Source: JADZEM01 sp046328125 (lineage in GTDB: Bacteria > Chloroflexota > UBA6077 > JACCZL01). Taken from it: a stretch of 64,000 nucleotides of DNA. Where the stretch lies: NCBI GenBank assembly GCA_046328125.1, contig JAXLXF010000011.1, positions 1-64,000 on the forward strand, given 5' to 3'. Below, one piece after another: positions 24,631-32,862 of the stretch. The translations under genes were made by a program, and so were the position numbers. The notes under the pieces are model-generated. The model worked only from the letters and a program-made list of their open reading frames with translations. It was not told the origin of the DNA and ran no database searches. How positions within the stretch are numbered: position 1 is the first letter of the stretch; each line of letters opens with the position of its first letter.

Positions 24631-25755
24631 CCGTGGCGGGATCGGCCGACGGTTCTCGGCCTTGAGCTGGCCGCACGCCGCCGCGATGTCACGACCTCGG
24701 CTGGCGCGGATCGTGGCGGAGACGCCCAGCTCGGTCAGCCGATCCCGGAAGGCGCGCGCCAGCAATGGCGGCGTCGGCTGATACTCGGCGTCGGTGGCGT
24801 TGTACGGAATCAGGTTGACGTGGGAGAGCTTGCGCGGCAGCAGGCGGGCGAGGTCGTCGGCGTGCAGCAGGTGGTCGTTGACGCCGCGCAAGAGCACGTA
24901 CTCGTAGCTGACGCGGCGACCGGAGCGCTCGGCGTAGACGCGGGCGGCAGCGATCAGCTCTCGGAGCGGGAAGCGCCGGTTGATCGGCATCAGCTCGTCG
25001 CGCAGGTCGTCGGTGGGGGCGTGCAGCGAGATCGCGAGAGTGATCTCGAGGCCCTCGTCGGCCAGCCGCCGGATCTGGGGCACCAGGCCGCTGGTCGAGA
25101 CGGTGATCCGCCGCTGGCTCAGGTTCAGGCCGTCAGGGTCCGAGAGCCGCCGCACCGCGCCGACCGTCGTGGCGTAGTTGGCGAGCGGCTCGCCCATGCC
25201 CATGAACACCACGTGGGTCGGCCGCGCGGACGGGTCATGTCGGCCAAAGCCGTACACCTGATCCACCACCTCGCCGACCGTCAGGTTGCGGGCCAGACCC
25301 ATCCGCCCGGTCGCGCAGAAGGTGCACGCCATCGCACAGCCGGCCTGGGTCGAGACGCAGACGGAGAGCCGCTTCGCCCCTTCTGGAGATGTGGCTGGGA
25401 TCGCCACCGTCTCGATGTCCTGGCCGTCCGCTAGCCGCACCAGGCGCTTGCGGGTGCCGTCTTGCGAGAGCGCCTGCACCACCAGCTCGCCGGATTGGAC
25501 CCGGTAGCGCTCCGCGAGCTCGGCGCGCAGGCGGGCCGGCAGGTCCGGGCACTCGTCCCACGATGCGACCAGCCGATGGTGCAGCGCCTTGAACAGCTGC
25601 TTCGCTCGGTACGCGGGCTGCCCGAGGTCGGCCAGCACCTGCTGGAGCGCTGGTAGATCGAGGTCGAGCACGCACGGCAGCGCGGACGTCGCACCCGTCG
25701 GCACGGCATCATCCTCGAATGCGGACGAGTCCAGAAGCGGAAGAGGGCGAGCCAT
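24619..25755 (-). CDS. rlmN: 23S rRNA/tRNA adenine-C2 methyltransferase RlmN
   Basis: A 378-residue radical SAM methyltransferase that methylates C2 of A2503 in 23S rRNA and A37 in some tRNAs. The cluster-binding Cys are C140, C144 and C147 (CAMACTFC). Also visible are the FMGMGEPLANY glycine motif, the HAPTDDLRDELMPIN segment and the C-terminal RGRDIAAACGQL with the second catalytic Cys. The ATG at 25755 was chosen because the RlmN fold begins there and a CATACT -10 box lies 7 nt upstream with no Shine-Dalgarno; the frame is open further upstream without homology. It is divergent from a zinc-ribbon gene. Confidence 0.96.
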   Translation of the reverse strand: MARPLPLLDSSAFEDDAVPTGATSALPCVLDLDLPALQQVLADLGQPAYRAKQLFKALHHRLVASWDECPDLPARLRAELAERYRVQSGELVVQALSQDGTRKRLVRLADGQDIETVAIPATSPEGAKRLSVCVSTQAGCAMACTFCATGRMGLARNLTVGEVVDQVYGFGRHDPSARPTHVVFMGMGEPLANYATTVGAVRRLSDPDGLNLSQRRITVSTSGLVPQIRRLADEGLEITLAISLHAPTDDLRDELMPINRRFPLRELIAAARVYAERSGRRVSYEYVLLRGVNDHLLHADDLARLLPRKLSHVNLIPYNATDAEYQPTPPLLARAFRDRLTELGVSATIRASRGRDIAAACGQLKAENRRPIPPRRAQ

Positions 25756-25762
25756 ACCAGAA

Positions 25763-25768
25763 AGTATG
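25763..25768 (-). promoter_or_regulatory. -10 box of rlmN, leaderless type
   Basis: CATACT on the minus strand ends 7 nt before the rlmN ATG. No ribosome site is present, so a leaderless or nearly leaderless transcript is expected. Confidence 0.45.
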
Positions 25769-25834
25769 CGTGTCCCTGGTGGAGACAGGCCAGAACACCG
25801 TGGCCGTGGACGGCGGACTGACGACACAATACCG

Positions 25835-26281
25835 ATGACGATGTCCACCACACCCCTCGAACGACTGATCTGCCACGATTGCGGCCACCGGCTCTGGGCC
25901 AAGGCCGACCACGGCGCCACCTGTCCGGACTGCCAGGGCGAGCTCCGCCGCATGGGGCCGTTCGAGGCGTTCGTGGACACCTGGTTCGCGCCGCCGGACA
26001 TGCACGCCTCGGACATGCACCGCCGGCACATGCAGTTGATTGAGCTCCTCTGGACCGCCGACGACCGGGGCCGTGAGTGGTATGAGATCGTCAGCCCGAA
26101 GCGCGTCTCCTACTCGGCGTTCGTCAAGCGGGTCAACCCGTTGATCTGCCGTGGTCTCGAAGAGGGCTGGATCGTCGCCAGGATCCCGCGTGCGCCAGTT
26201 CCGAGCGACACGGCGTACGGCCTGGACATCGTGGACAGCGAGCGGTTCGTGGACGAGCTCGGGCGGCTGTTCTCGGCCTGA
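25835..26281 (+). CDS. Zinc-ribbon protein of unknown function
   Basis: A 148-residue protein, not assigned to a family. Residues about 13-32 hold a CHDCG...CPDC pair, a likely zinc ribbon. The rest is mostly helical, with a Trp-rich middle (FVDTWFAPP, LLWTADD, REWYEIV) and a charged C-terminus. A CACAAT box at 25825-25830 lies 4 nt before the first ATG and 10 nt before a second (25841), so the transcript may be leaderless and the exact start is open. It is divergent from rlmN and 75 nt upstream of the MOSC gene on the same strand. Confidence 0.65.
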   Translation: MTMSTTPLERLICHDCGHRLWAKADHGATCPDCQGELRRMGPFEAFVDTWFAPPDMHASDMHRRHMQLIELLWTADDRGREWYEIVSPKRVSYSAFVKRVNPLICRGLEEGWIVARIPRAPVPSDTAYGLDIVDSERFVDELGRLFSA

Positions 26282-26356
26282 GGCCGGGATCACGACGCCC
26301 GAGGCAGATGAGGACTGGATACCTGGATACCTGGGGACCGAAGGGGGCAGACACTG

Positions 26357-26899
26357 ATGGGCGGAGTCGTCACGGCGGTCAGCAAGAGTGGCACGCACAC
26401 GTTCTCCAAGCCGAATCTCGAAAGCGTACGGCTGCTCACGGGGCTCGGCGTCGAGGGGGACGCGCACCTGGGCGAGACGGTCAAGCACCGCTCGCGGGTC
26501 AAGATCGACCCGACCGTGCCGAACCTGCGCCAGGTTCACCTGATCCACGCCGAGCTGATCGACGAGCTCACGTCGGCTGGCTTCAACGTCGGGCCGGGCA
26601 TCATGGGTGAGAACGTCACCACGCGCGGTCTCGACCTGCTCGGCCTGCCGACCGGCACGCGCCTGCGTCTCGGCGAGACCGCTGTCGTGGAGATCACCGG
26701 CCTGCGCAACCCGTGCGGTCAGCTCAACGGAGTCCAGGACGGGCTGATGGCGGCGACTCTCGACAAGGACGCCGACGGCAACCTGATCCGCAAGGCCGGC
26801 ATCATGGGGATCGTGCTTGCGGACGGCGAGGTCCGCCCCGGCGACGCCATCCACGTCGAGCTGCCACCGGAGCCCCACGAGCCGCTGAAGCCGGTCTAG
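26357..26899 (+). CDS. MOSC domain-containing protein
   Basis: A 180-residue single-domain MOSC protein. MOSC domains bind or transfer sulfur or molybdenum cofactor, as in the C-terminal part of Moco sulfurase. The family pattern is visible: GLGVEGDAHLG (about 30-40), VHLIHAELIDEL, GPGIMGENVTTRGLDL and the conserved Cys in ITGLRNPCGQL (about residue 119). It has no fusion to the sulfurase PLP domain. No molybdoenzyme gene lies nearby, so its partner cannot be inferred. A family C hairpin follows its stop. Confidence 0.9.
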   Translation: MGGVVTAVSKSGTHTFSKPNLESVRLLTGLGVEGDAHLGETVKHRSRVKIDPTVPNLRQVHLIHAELIDELTSAGFNVGPGIMGENVTTRGLDLLGLPTGTRLRLGETAVVEITGLRNPCGQLNGVQDGLMAATLDKDADGNLIRKAGIMGIVLADGEVRPGDAIHVELPPEPHEPLKPV

Positions 26900-26903
26900 A
26901 GCC

Positions 26904-27005
26904 GAAGCCCCACCCCCCAGCCCCCTCCCCATTGCGATGGAGAGGGGGAGATGAGAAGGTTGCTCCCCTCTCCACCGCAGTGGGGAGGGGCTGGGGGTGG
27001 GGCTT
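26904..27005. repeat. Inverted repeat of family C
   Basis: It starts a few bases after the MOSC stop codon: GAAGCCCCACCCCCCAGCCC...CCATTGCGATGG with a mirrored right half ending GGGGGTGGGGCTTTC. Arms are about 40 nt with a few mismatches. Confidence 0.82.
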
Positions 27006-27090
27006 TCCTGGCATCCGTCCCACCGCGTGCGCCATCCTGTCGTCTGGACTGGATGCTTCAGCCTGCCAGCATCGAAGGGGAGATGGCACG

Positions 27091-28005
27091 ATGACGACCG
27101 GACAGCGCAGCGCGGCCTCTGGAACGACGACGCTCCCTCGCCTGAGCGAGCTCTACAACCCGGCCAACAGGTTTGAGGTTACCAGCCGCGACGTCGAGTA
27201 CCGGCACGATGGCACCACGAGCTGGCAGGCTCGCGTCTACCAGCCGCAAGGCCCCGGCCCGTTCCCGGCCCTGTTGGAGGTTCACGGCGGCGCCTGGAAC
27301 AACGGCGACCGTCTCCAAAACGAGCCGCTGAACCAGGCCGTCGCCGAGAGCGGCATCGTGGTGGCCGCCATCGACTTCCGCCTGGGCGCCGAGGGCCGCT
27401 ACCCGCTCTCCATCGCCGACGTGAACTACGCGACGCGCTGGCTGAAGCACCATGCCGGCGCATTCAACGCGACCGCCGAGGGGATCGGCAGCATCGGGTA
27501 TTCCAGCGGCGGCCACATGAACATGCTCAGCGCCATGAAGCCGGCCGATCCCCGTTTCGCCTCGATCCCGTTCGACGCGGACCCGAGCCTGGACGCCAGC
27601 GTCTCCTACGTCATCATGGCCTGGCCGGTCATCGACCCGCTCTCCCGCTACCGGTACTCCAAGGGGCTCGGTCGAGATGGGATGGTCGAGAATCATCACA
27701 ATTACTGGGGCGACGAGGCTGCCATGACCGACGGCAACCCGCAGTTGATGCTGGAGCGAGGCGAAGAGGTCGTGATGCCGCCGTCGCTGCTGCTCCAGGG
27801 CGCCGACGACGACGTGCTGACTCCCGGTATGGCCGAGAAGTTCGCCGGGACGTATGGCAAGGCCGGCGGAGTGATCGAGCTCGCCCTCTACCCGGGTGGC
27901 GGGCACGGCTACATGCGCGATCCCGGCCCGAACGCGGATCGCTCGGTGCTGGCGATCAAGTCGTTCATCGCGCGCCAGCTCCAGGCGCTGGACGCCGCGC
28001 GGTAA
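27091..28005 (+). CDS. Alpha/beta hydrolase (BD-FAE/HSL-type esterase)
   Basis: A 304-residue cytoplasmic esterase-like protein. The oxyanion motif EVHGGAW is near residue 65, nucleophile elbow GYSSGG (Ser in SIGYSSGGHMN, about 137), a likely acid near LLLQGADDDVLTP and the catalytic His in YPGGGHGYM. The pattern suits feruloyl or acetyl-carbohydrate esterases and small-ester hydrolases. Its stop overlaps the start of the next gene by one base (TAATG), so it is coupled to a sugar-phosphate isomerase-like protein. A carbohydrate ester substrate is plausible from context only. Confidence 0.87.
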   Translation: MTTGQRSAASGTTTLPRLSELYNPANRFEVTSRDVEYRHDGTTSWQARVYQPQGPGPFPALLEVHGGAWNNGDRLQNEPLNQAVAESGIVVAAIDFRLGAEGRYPLSIADVNYATRWLKHHAGAFNATAEGIGSIGYSSGGHMNMLSAMKPADPRFASIPFDADPSLDASVSYVIMAWPVIDPLSRYRYSKGLGRDGMVENHHNYWGDEAAMTDGNPQLMLERGEEVVMPPSLLLQGADDDVLTPGMAEKFAGTYGKAGGVIELALYPGGGHGYMRDPGPNADRSVLAIKSFIARQLQALDAAR

Positions 28006-28826
28006 TGGACAACGCCAGCCGTTTCGTCTTCTCCGGGCCGGGATCGTGGCCGCTGGAGCAGGCCATCGAGTACGCCCTGGAGCATGGCTTCAGGCGGGTC
28101 GATTTCAACGCCGACACCCGAGCCAACTACCCGGGCACGTTCACGCCTGACCGCATCGCGCAGGTGCGGGCGCTGGTCGTCGAGCGCGGGCTGGCCATCG
28201 GCATCCACGCGTCGTCGGGGGTCAACATGGCCGAGATCACGCCGGTCATGGCTGCCGCCGCCGACGAGTACCTGCGCCAGAACCTGGATCTGGTGCAGGC
28301 GCTCGGCGGGACGCACCTGATCTCGCACGGCGGCTTCCACTTCTCGTCAGACGTCGAGGGGCGGTTCGCGGCGTCGATCGAGCGCCTGAAGCTGGCCGTG
28401 CAGCTGGCCGAGGAGCGGGATCTGGAGCTCCACTTCGAGAACCACAACTTCGAGCCGGAGCACGCCGAGATCCACTACATCCCCCACACCGTCGCCGAGA
28501 TGCAGCGGTTCTTCGGGGCGGTGTCGTCGCCCAAACTGAAGTGGGCCTGCAACGTTGGCCACGCGATGCTGGTCCCGGACCGCTTCGAGGGCTTCCTGGC
28601 GGCGTTCGGGGCGGACAACATCGGCCACGTCCGCCTCCACGACACCAACGGCGAGTGGGAGGAGCACTTCCTGCCCGGCGAGGGGATCGTGGACTTCGCC
28701 GATGTGTTCAGGAAGCTGACCGAGCGCGGCTATTCCGGCCCGTTCACCCTGGACTTCGGCACGCCGGACGTCAAGACCCTCTGGCGCGACCGCTGGGCCG
28801 CCATCCTGGATGAGATCACGGGATAG
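28005..28826 (+). CDS. Sugar phosphate isomerase/epimerase (TIM barrel)
   Basis: A 273-residue xylose-isomerase-like TIM-barrel protein (AP endonuclease family 2 fold). Metal-site residues are visible along the barrel: ISHGGFHF, the Glu/His in ELHFENHN (about 145-152), CNVGHAML (about 187) and HVRLHDTNGEWEEH. Members isomerise or epimerise sugars, inositols or keto sugars. It is translationally coupled to the esterase upstream. It lies next to a sugar importer and a putative glycoside hydrolase, so a role in carbohydrate breakdown is the best guess. Confidence 0.85.
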   Translation: MDNASRFVFSGPGSWPLEQAIEYALEHGFRRVDFNADTRANYPGTFTPDRIAQVRALVVERGLAIGIHASSGVNMAEITPVMAAAADEYLRQNLDLVQALGGTHLISHGGFHFSSDVEGRFAASIERLKLAVQLAEERDLELHFENHNFEPEHAEIHYIPHTVAEMQRFFGAVSSPKLKWACNVGHAMLVPDRFEGFLAAFGADNIGHVRLHDTNGEWEEHFLPGEGIVDFADVFRKLTERGYSGPFTLDFGTPDVKTLWRDRWAAILDEITG

Positions 28827-28926
28827 GCCCCACCCCCGGCCCCTCTCCATCGCAATGGAGAGGGGAGAGGATACGAGCTAGCTCCCCCTCTCCCGCGGTT
28901 AGGGAGAGGGGGCTGGGGGGTGAGGG
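28827..28926. repeat. Inverted repeat of family C between convergent genes
   Basis: It begins immediately after the stop codon of the isomerase gene (GCCCCACCCCCGGCCCCTCT, CCATCGCAATGG core) and ends 3 nt before the stop of the convergent binding-protein gene. Confidence 0.82.
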
Positions 28927-28929
28927 TAC

Positions 28930-30495
28930 CTACGGGTTGGCGATCCCGTGCTTCTGGAAAATCCGCTTGTACTCGGACTCGCCCCACTTCATCGCGGCGT
29001 CGGGCGCTTCACCGCGCACCGCCCGTAGGAACATGTTGGGCAGCACGAACGTGGCGTTCACCTCCTCGATGGCCGAGCTGAACGGCCCCTCGTAGCCTGC
29101 CACGAACGCCACGTCGCGCCAGTCCTGCATGATCTGGAAGTTCGGGTCTTCCAGGCCGGGCATCGGCTTCTTCCACATGTCCAGCAGCGGCGGGCTGTTG
29201 TAGCCGCTGGAGATCTTCCCCCACTCCTGCCACTGGGCGTACCAGTCCACCATGAACGCCTTGGCCGTGTCCGGGTCATTCGCCCACTTCCAGACCGCCC
29301 AGGCGTTGCAGTCAACGCCGTTGCGGCGCGCCCCCTTCGAGCCCGGACCCTTCGGCTGTAGCGCGATCGCCGAGTTGTTGTAGACGTCCGGCGCCTGGTT
29401 GCGAGCGGTGATGTAGGCGCTGGTGGCATTGTCCACCCAGGAGCCGCGCCCCGAGAGCAGCAGCAGGTTGTTGCCAGTGTCATCCCAGGAGAAGACCTCG
29501 TCCGTCATCCCCTTGTTGAACAGGTCCACGCCGTACTTGATCGCCGCCAGCGTCTCGTCGGAGGCCAGCGTCACCTTCTTGCCGTCCGCTGACTGCTCGG
29601 TCCCGCCGAACGAGTACATCACCGAGCGCCAGTTGTGGTTGCCGTCGTTGCAGTTCGCGAGCGGCAGGCCACATGGGTGCCCCTTCTCCTTCAGCTTGGC
29701 GCTGAGGTCGAGCAGGGTCATGTAGTCGTCAGGGAACTTCTCCGCGCCGACCTCCTTGAAGTAATCCTTCCGATACAGGTGCGGCTGCATGATGGTGTAG
29801 GTCATCATGGCCTTCCACTGGCCCTCGACGACCCCGATGTTCTTCGCGGTGTCCACCCAGCCGCCGTACTTCTGCCCGACGGCGTTCGCGACGTCGGTCA
29901 GGTCCACCAGGCGGTCGGCGTAGGTCTGGGTCTGGATGACCGCCTGGAACTCGAACAGGTCGTGACCCGCGCCAGCGGACGCTTCGGCGGCGAGACGGGC
30001 CGGGATGTCGGCGTTGCGGATGTGGTCGACCTTGACCTCGACCTTGTTCTTGGCGCCCCAGTCCGCCGCGAACTTGTCCATCCACTCGTCGTAGGCCGGC
30101 ACGAAGTGGCTCCAGGCCAGGATCTTCAGCGACGCTCCTGCCTTGGCGGTCGGCAGCGGGCCGGCCGGCGCGGCGGCAGCCGGCTTCGCGGCTGGGGCTG
30201 CACCCGCGGCTGGTGAGGCGGACGGAGACGCTCCCGCAGCGGGTGAGGCGCCAGCAGCAGGCGAGGCTCCGGCGGCTGGGGAGGCAGCAGTTGCCGGCGA
30301 GGCTCCGGCGGCGGGAGCGGCCGGCTTCGCGGCCTCGGTCGGCTTCGGCGCCTCCGCTGGTTTGGCTGGCGCGGTCGTGGGTGCAGGCGCGGTGCTGCCG
30401 CCACACGCCGCCAGCAACGACGCCCCGACGGTCGTCAGCGCAAGACCCACGAATCGGCGTCGCGAGAGACCGGATGTCAGGCTACGCGGTTCCAT
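28930..30495 (-). CDS. Sugar ABC transporter substrate-binding lipoprotein
   Basis: A 521-residue SBP_bac_1-type protein. The N-terminus has LSRRRFVG (twin-arginine) and lipobox LAAC with Cys31. The spacer is unusually repetitive, with several SPAAGA units in tandem, and extends to about residue 105. The binding domain then begins (LKILAWSHFVPAYDEWMD). The start at ATG 30495 has GGTGGAG upstream. Two permease genes precede it on the same strand, making a permease-permease-binding protein set without an ATPase. The repeated units may vary in number between strains. Confidence 0.9.
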   Translation of the reverse strand: MEPRSLTSGLSRRRFVGLALTTVGASLLAACGGSTAPAPTTAPAKPAEAPKPTEAAKPAAPAAGASPATAASPAAGASPAAGASPAAGASPSASPAAGAAPAAKPAAAAPAGPLPTAKAGASLKILAWSHFVPAYDEWMDKFAADWGAKNKVEVKVDHIRNADIPARLAAEASAGAGHDLFEFQAVIQTQTYADRLVDLTDVANAVGQKYGGWVDTAKNIGVVEGQWKAMMTYTIMQPHLYRKDYFKEVGAEKFPDDYMTLLDLSAKLKEKGHPCGLPLANCNDGNHNWRSVMYSFGGTEQSADGKKVTLASDETLAAIKYGVDLFNKGMTDEVFSWDDTGNNLLLLSGRGSWVDNATSAYITARNQAPDVYNNSAIALQPKGPGSKGARRNGVDCNAWAVWKWANDPDTAKAFMVDWYAQWQEWGKISSGYNSPPLLDMWKKPMPGLEDPNFQIMQDWRDVAFVAGYEGPFSSAIEEVNATFVLPNMFLRAVRGEAPDAAMKWGESEYKRIFQKHGIANP

Positions 30496-30647
30496 ACGAA
30501 GCTCCACCTTTCTCACCACCGAGATCGGCGCGGCGTCACACACGACGCTCGCGTCAGGGCGCCCGTCATCGAGGCTAGCGTGGGGGAGAAGCGAGGCGGC
30601 ACTCGTCGCCGCCCGAGACGTGGTGTGGACCGTCGTTCGTGGGCGGC

Positions 30648-31553
30648 CTACTTGACCGCCCCGGAGGTGATGCCGCGAATGAAGTAGTCCAGGAAGAAGC
30701 TGTACAAAACGGCGACTGGGATACCGGCAAGAAGCGCGCCGGCCATCAACGAGCCCCAGAAGAAGACGTCTCCACGGATCAGCTCGGTCACCACGCCGAT
30801 GTTGATGACCTTCTCGCTGGACGACGACACGAACGTCAGCGAGTAGACGAAGTCCTGCATGCTCAGGGTGAAGGCGAAGATCGCAACCGTCAGCATCCCG
30901 GCCACGCTCAGCGGCAGGATCACCCGCACGACGGCCCCCAACCGGGAGCAGCCGTCGATCATCGCCGCCTCTTCGATCTCGAACGGGATCGTCTTGAAGA
31001 AGCCGGCCATCAGCCAGGTGCAGAACGGGATCGTGAAGGTCGGGTAGGCCAGCATCAGCGACCCGAGCTTGTCAAACAGCCCCAGGAAAGAGATGACCTT
31101 GACGAGCGGCAGGAAGAGCAGCGTGGTCGGCACCAGATAGGTCAGGAAGATGCCGATCGTCAGCGACTCAGCGCCCCGGAAGCGCAGCCGCGCCAGCGCG
31201 TAGCCGGCCGGGATCGCCACCGCCAGCGTGATCGTGACCACCACCGCGCAGACGACCGCCGTGTTCCGCGCCCAGGCCACGAACTGGGTCCGCACGAACA
31301 GGAACGTCACGTGGTCCATCGTGACGTGATCGGAGATGGCGCCCCCGTTGCCAAAGTTGAAGAACAGCGGGAAGTTCGCCAGGTTGTACAGGTCGCGGTC
31401 CGGCTTGAACGTGGTGATCAGCATCCAGTAGATCGGCAGGCCGGCCAGGATCGCGTAGAACGTCAGCCCGGCGTAGATCGGCGCCCGCTTGCGGACCAGC
31501 CGCATCCGCGAGGCGCGGCGGATCGGCGTCTGGATCGTCGTGGCGACGGCCAT
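30648..31553 (-). CDS. Carbohydrate ABC transporter permease (MalG-like)
   Basis: A 301-residue permease with about six transmembrane helices and an EAA loop (EIEEAAMIDGCSRLGAVVRV). It begins 2 nt after the stop of the companion permease, so the pair is translationally coupled. The open frame runs on far upstream inside the companion gene, but the ATG at 31553 gives the usual length and N-terminus. It belongs with the binding protein gene 150 nt downstream. Confidence 0.9.
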   Translation of the reverse strand: MAVATTIQTPIRRASRMRLVRKRAPIYAGLTFYAILAGLPIYWMLITTFKPDRDLYNLANFPLFFNFGNGGAISDHVTMDHVTFLFVRTQFVAWARNTAVVCAVVVTITLAVAIPAGYALARLRFRGAESLTIGIFLTYLVPTTLLFLPLVKVISFLGLFDKLGSLMLAYPTFTIPFCTWLMAGFFKTIPFEIEEAAMIDGCSRLGAVVRVILPLSVAGMLTVAIFAFTLSMQDFVYSLTFVSSSSEKVINIGVVTELIRGDVFFWGSLMAGALLAGIPVAVLYSFFLDYFIRGITSGAVK

Positions 31554-31555
31554 CG

Positions 31556-32497
31556 TCAGATGTCCCTTCTCTTCAGCGCCCGCAGCGCGAAGAACACGAC
31601 CACCATCAGGAGTGGGAACAGCAGCAGCGCGATGGCCGCGCCCCGCCCGAGCGCACCAGACTGGACGCCGACCAGGAACGCGTACGACGAGAGCACGTGG
31701 GTCACGTCGCCCGGGCCGCCGCGCGTCAGCAGGTAGACGATCGTCATGTCGTTCAGGGTGAAGACGAGGTCGTAGAGGCTGCCGACGAACAGCACCGGCG
31801 CGATCATCGGCACGATGATCTTGCGGAACCGCACGATGGGGCCGGCGCCGTCCACTTTGGCCGAGTCCAGCACGTCCTGCGAGACGGCGGTCATACCGGC
31901 CAGCAGGATGACCGCCGCGAACGGGAAGCCGCGCCAGACGTTCACCATGATGATCGAGGTGATCGCCAGGGTCGGGTCGCCGAGCCAGTTCGGGTTGACG
32001 CCACGCTGAAGCAGCCCGGCGGCGTGCCCGAGCCAGTTGATGATGCTGTACTGGGTGTCGAACACCCATTTCCAGGCGATCGAGCTGAGGACGATCGGCA
32101 CGGTCCAGGGCAGCAGGATGATGAAGCGGAACACCCGCGTCCCGGGCACGTTCTCGGCCAGCAGGAACGCCAGCGTCGTGCCGAGCAAGCCCTTGATGAC
32201 CGCCGAGACCACCGTGAACATGATCGTGTTGCGCAAAGCGGTCAGGAACGGCGGCGACTGGAACAGCGCGACGAAGTTGTCCAGCCCGACGAAGCTGCCC
32301 AGCCCGACGGTCGCCACGTTCGCGTCGCTCATCGACAGGTAGAGCGCCAGCAGGAACGGGTAGCCGACCATCAGCAGGATGTAGAGGATGGCCGGCGCCA
32401 CCAGGATCGGCCCGAGGATGTCCGGCCGTTCGAGATCGGACGGCAGCCACCGTCGGCTATGGGTCACCGCCGTGGGCATACTGGCACTCTTTGCCAC
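31556..32497 (-). CDS. Sugar ABC transporter permease (MalF-like)
   Basis: A 313-residue permease, first gene of the second importer operon. Membrane helices start near residue 30 (LGPILVAPAILYILLMVGYP); the ATPase-docking loop is near SQDVLDSAKVDGAGPIVRF. The GTG at 32497 has GAGG 6 nt upstream; an ATG six codons later is an alternative. It faces away from the putative glycoside hydrolase gene, sharing a 365-bp promoter region with it. Confidence 0.9.
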   Translation of the reverse strand: MAKSASMPTAVTHSRRWLPSDLERPDILGPILVAPAILYILLMVGYPFLLALYLSMSDANVATVGLGSFVGLDNFVALFQSPPFLTALRNTIMFTVVSAVIKGLLGTTLAFLLAENVPGTRVFRFIILLPWTVPIVLSSIAWKWVFDTQYSIINWLGHAAGLLQRGVNPNWLGDPTLAITSIIMVNVWRGFPFAAVILLAGMTAVSQDVLDSAKVDGAGPIVRFRKIIVPMIAPVLFVGSLYDLVFTLNDMTIVYLLTRGGPGDVTHVLSSYAFLVGVQSGALGRGAAIALLLFPLLMVVVFFALRALKRRDI

Positions 32498-32862
32498 ATC
32501 AAACCTCGATCTGCAACATCGCAGAAAGGAGATATCTCAATTTCTGAGAACGCGACGCATGGGTGCCGGGTCCCCGAGAGCGACGCCATCATACGGACCA
32601 GCTTCTCGGCGCGCAAGGTCGGTCGGCGATTCTCGGATCAGCGCTTCCCGACGGCAGTCCGCTGCGACGGCGTCAGGCAGTTCTGGGACGCCTAGCACAT
32701 ATCGTGCCGAACCAGCTGCACACTGGCTTCCAGAAGGCGGATAGTCGCCCAGAATGTCGGGCGGCCGACCAGCTACCATCGTTGAAAGAATCGTGTAAGG
32801 ATCAGCCTCGTGTTTCTGAGATGAGCCGGTCGTCTCGGCGCGGGGATCGGGAGGGTGGGATC
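32498..32862. promoter_or_regulatory. Divergent promoter region of importer and glycoside hydrolase
   Basis: No gene is recognised in this 365-bp gap. A perfect 10-bp palindrome GAGATATCTC lies at about 32529-32538, close to the importer start, and may be an operator. A TACCAT box at about 32773 could serve the hydrolase. An in-frame ATG at 32821 lies upstream of the preferred hydrolase start. Confidence 0.35.

Noticed and set aside
30186..30310. Tandem DNA repeat considered as a separate repeat feature
   Set aside because: It is the coding sequence for the SPAAGA units of the lipoprotein spacer and is in frame throughout.
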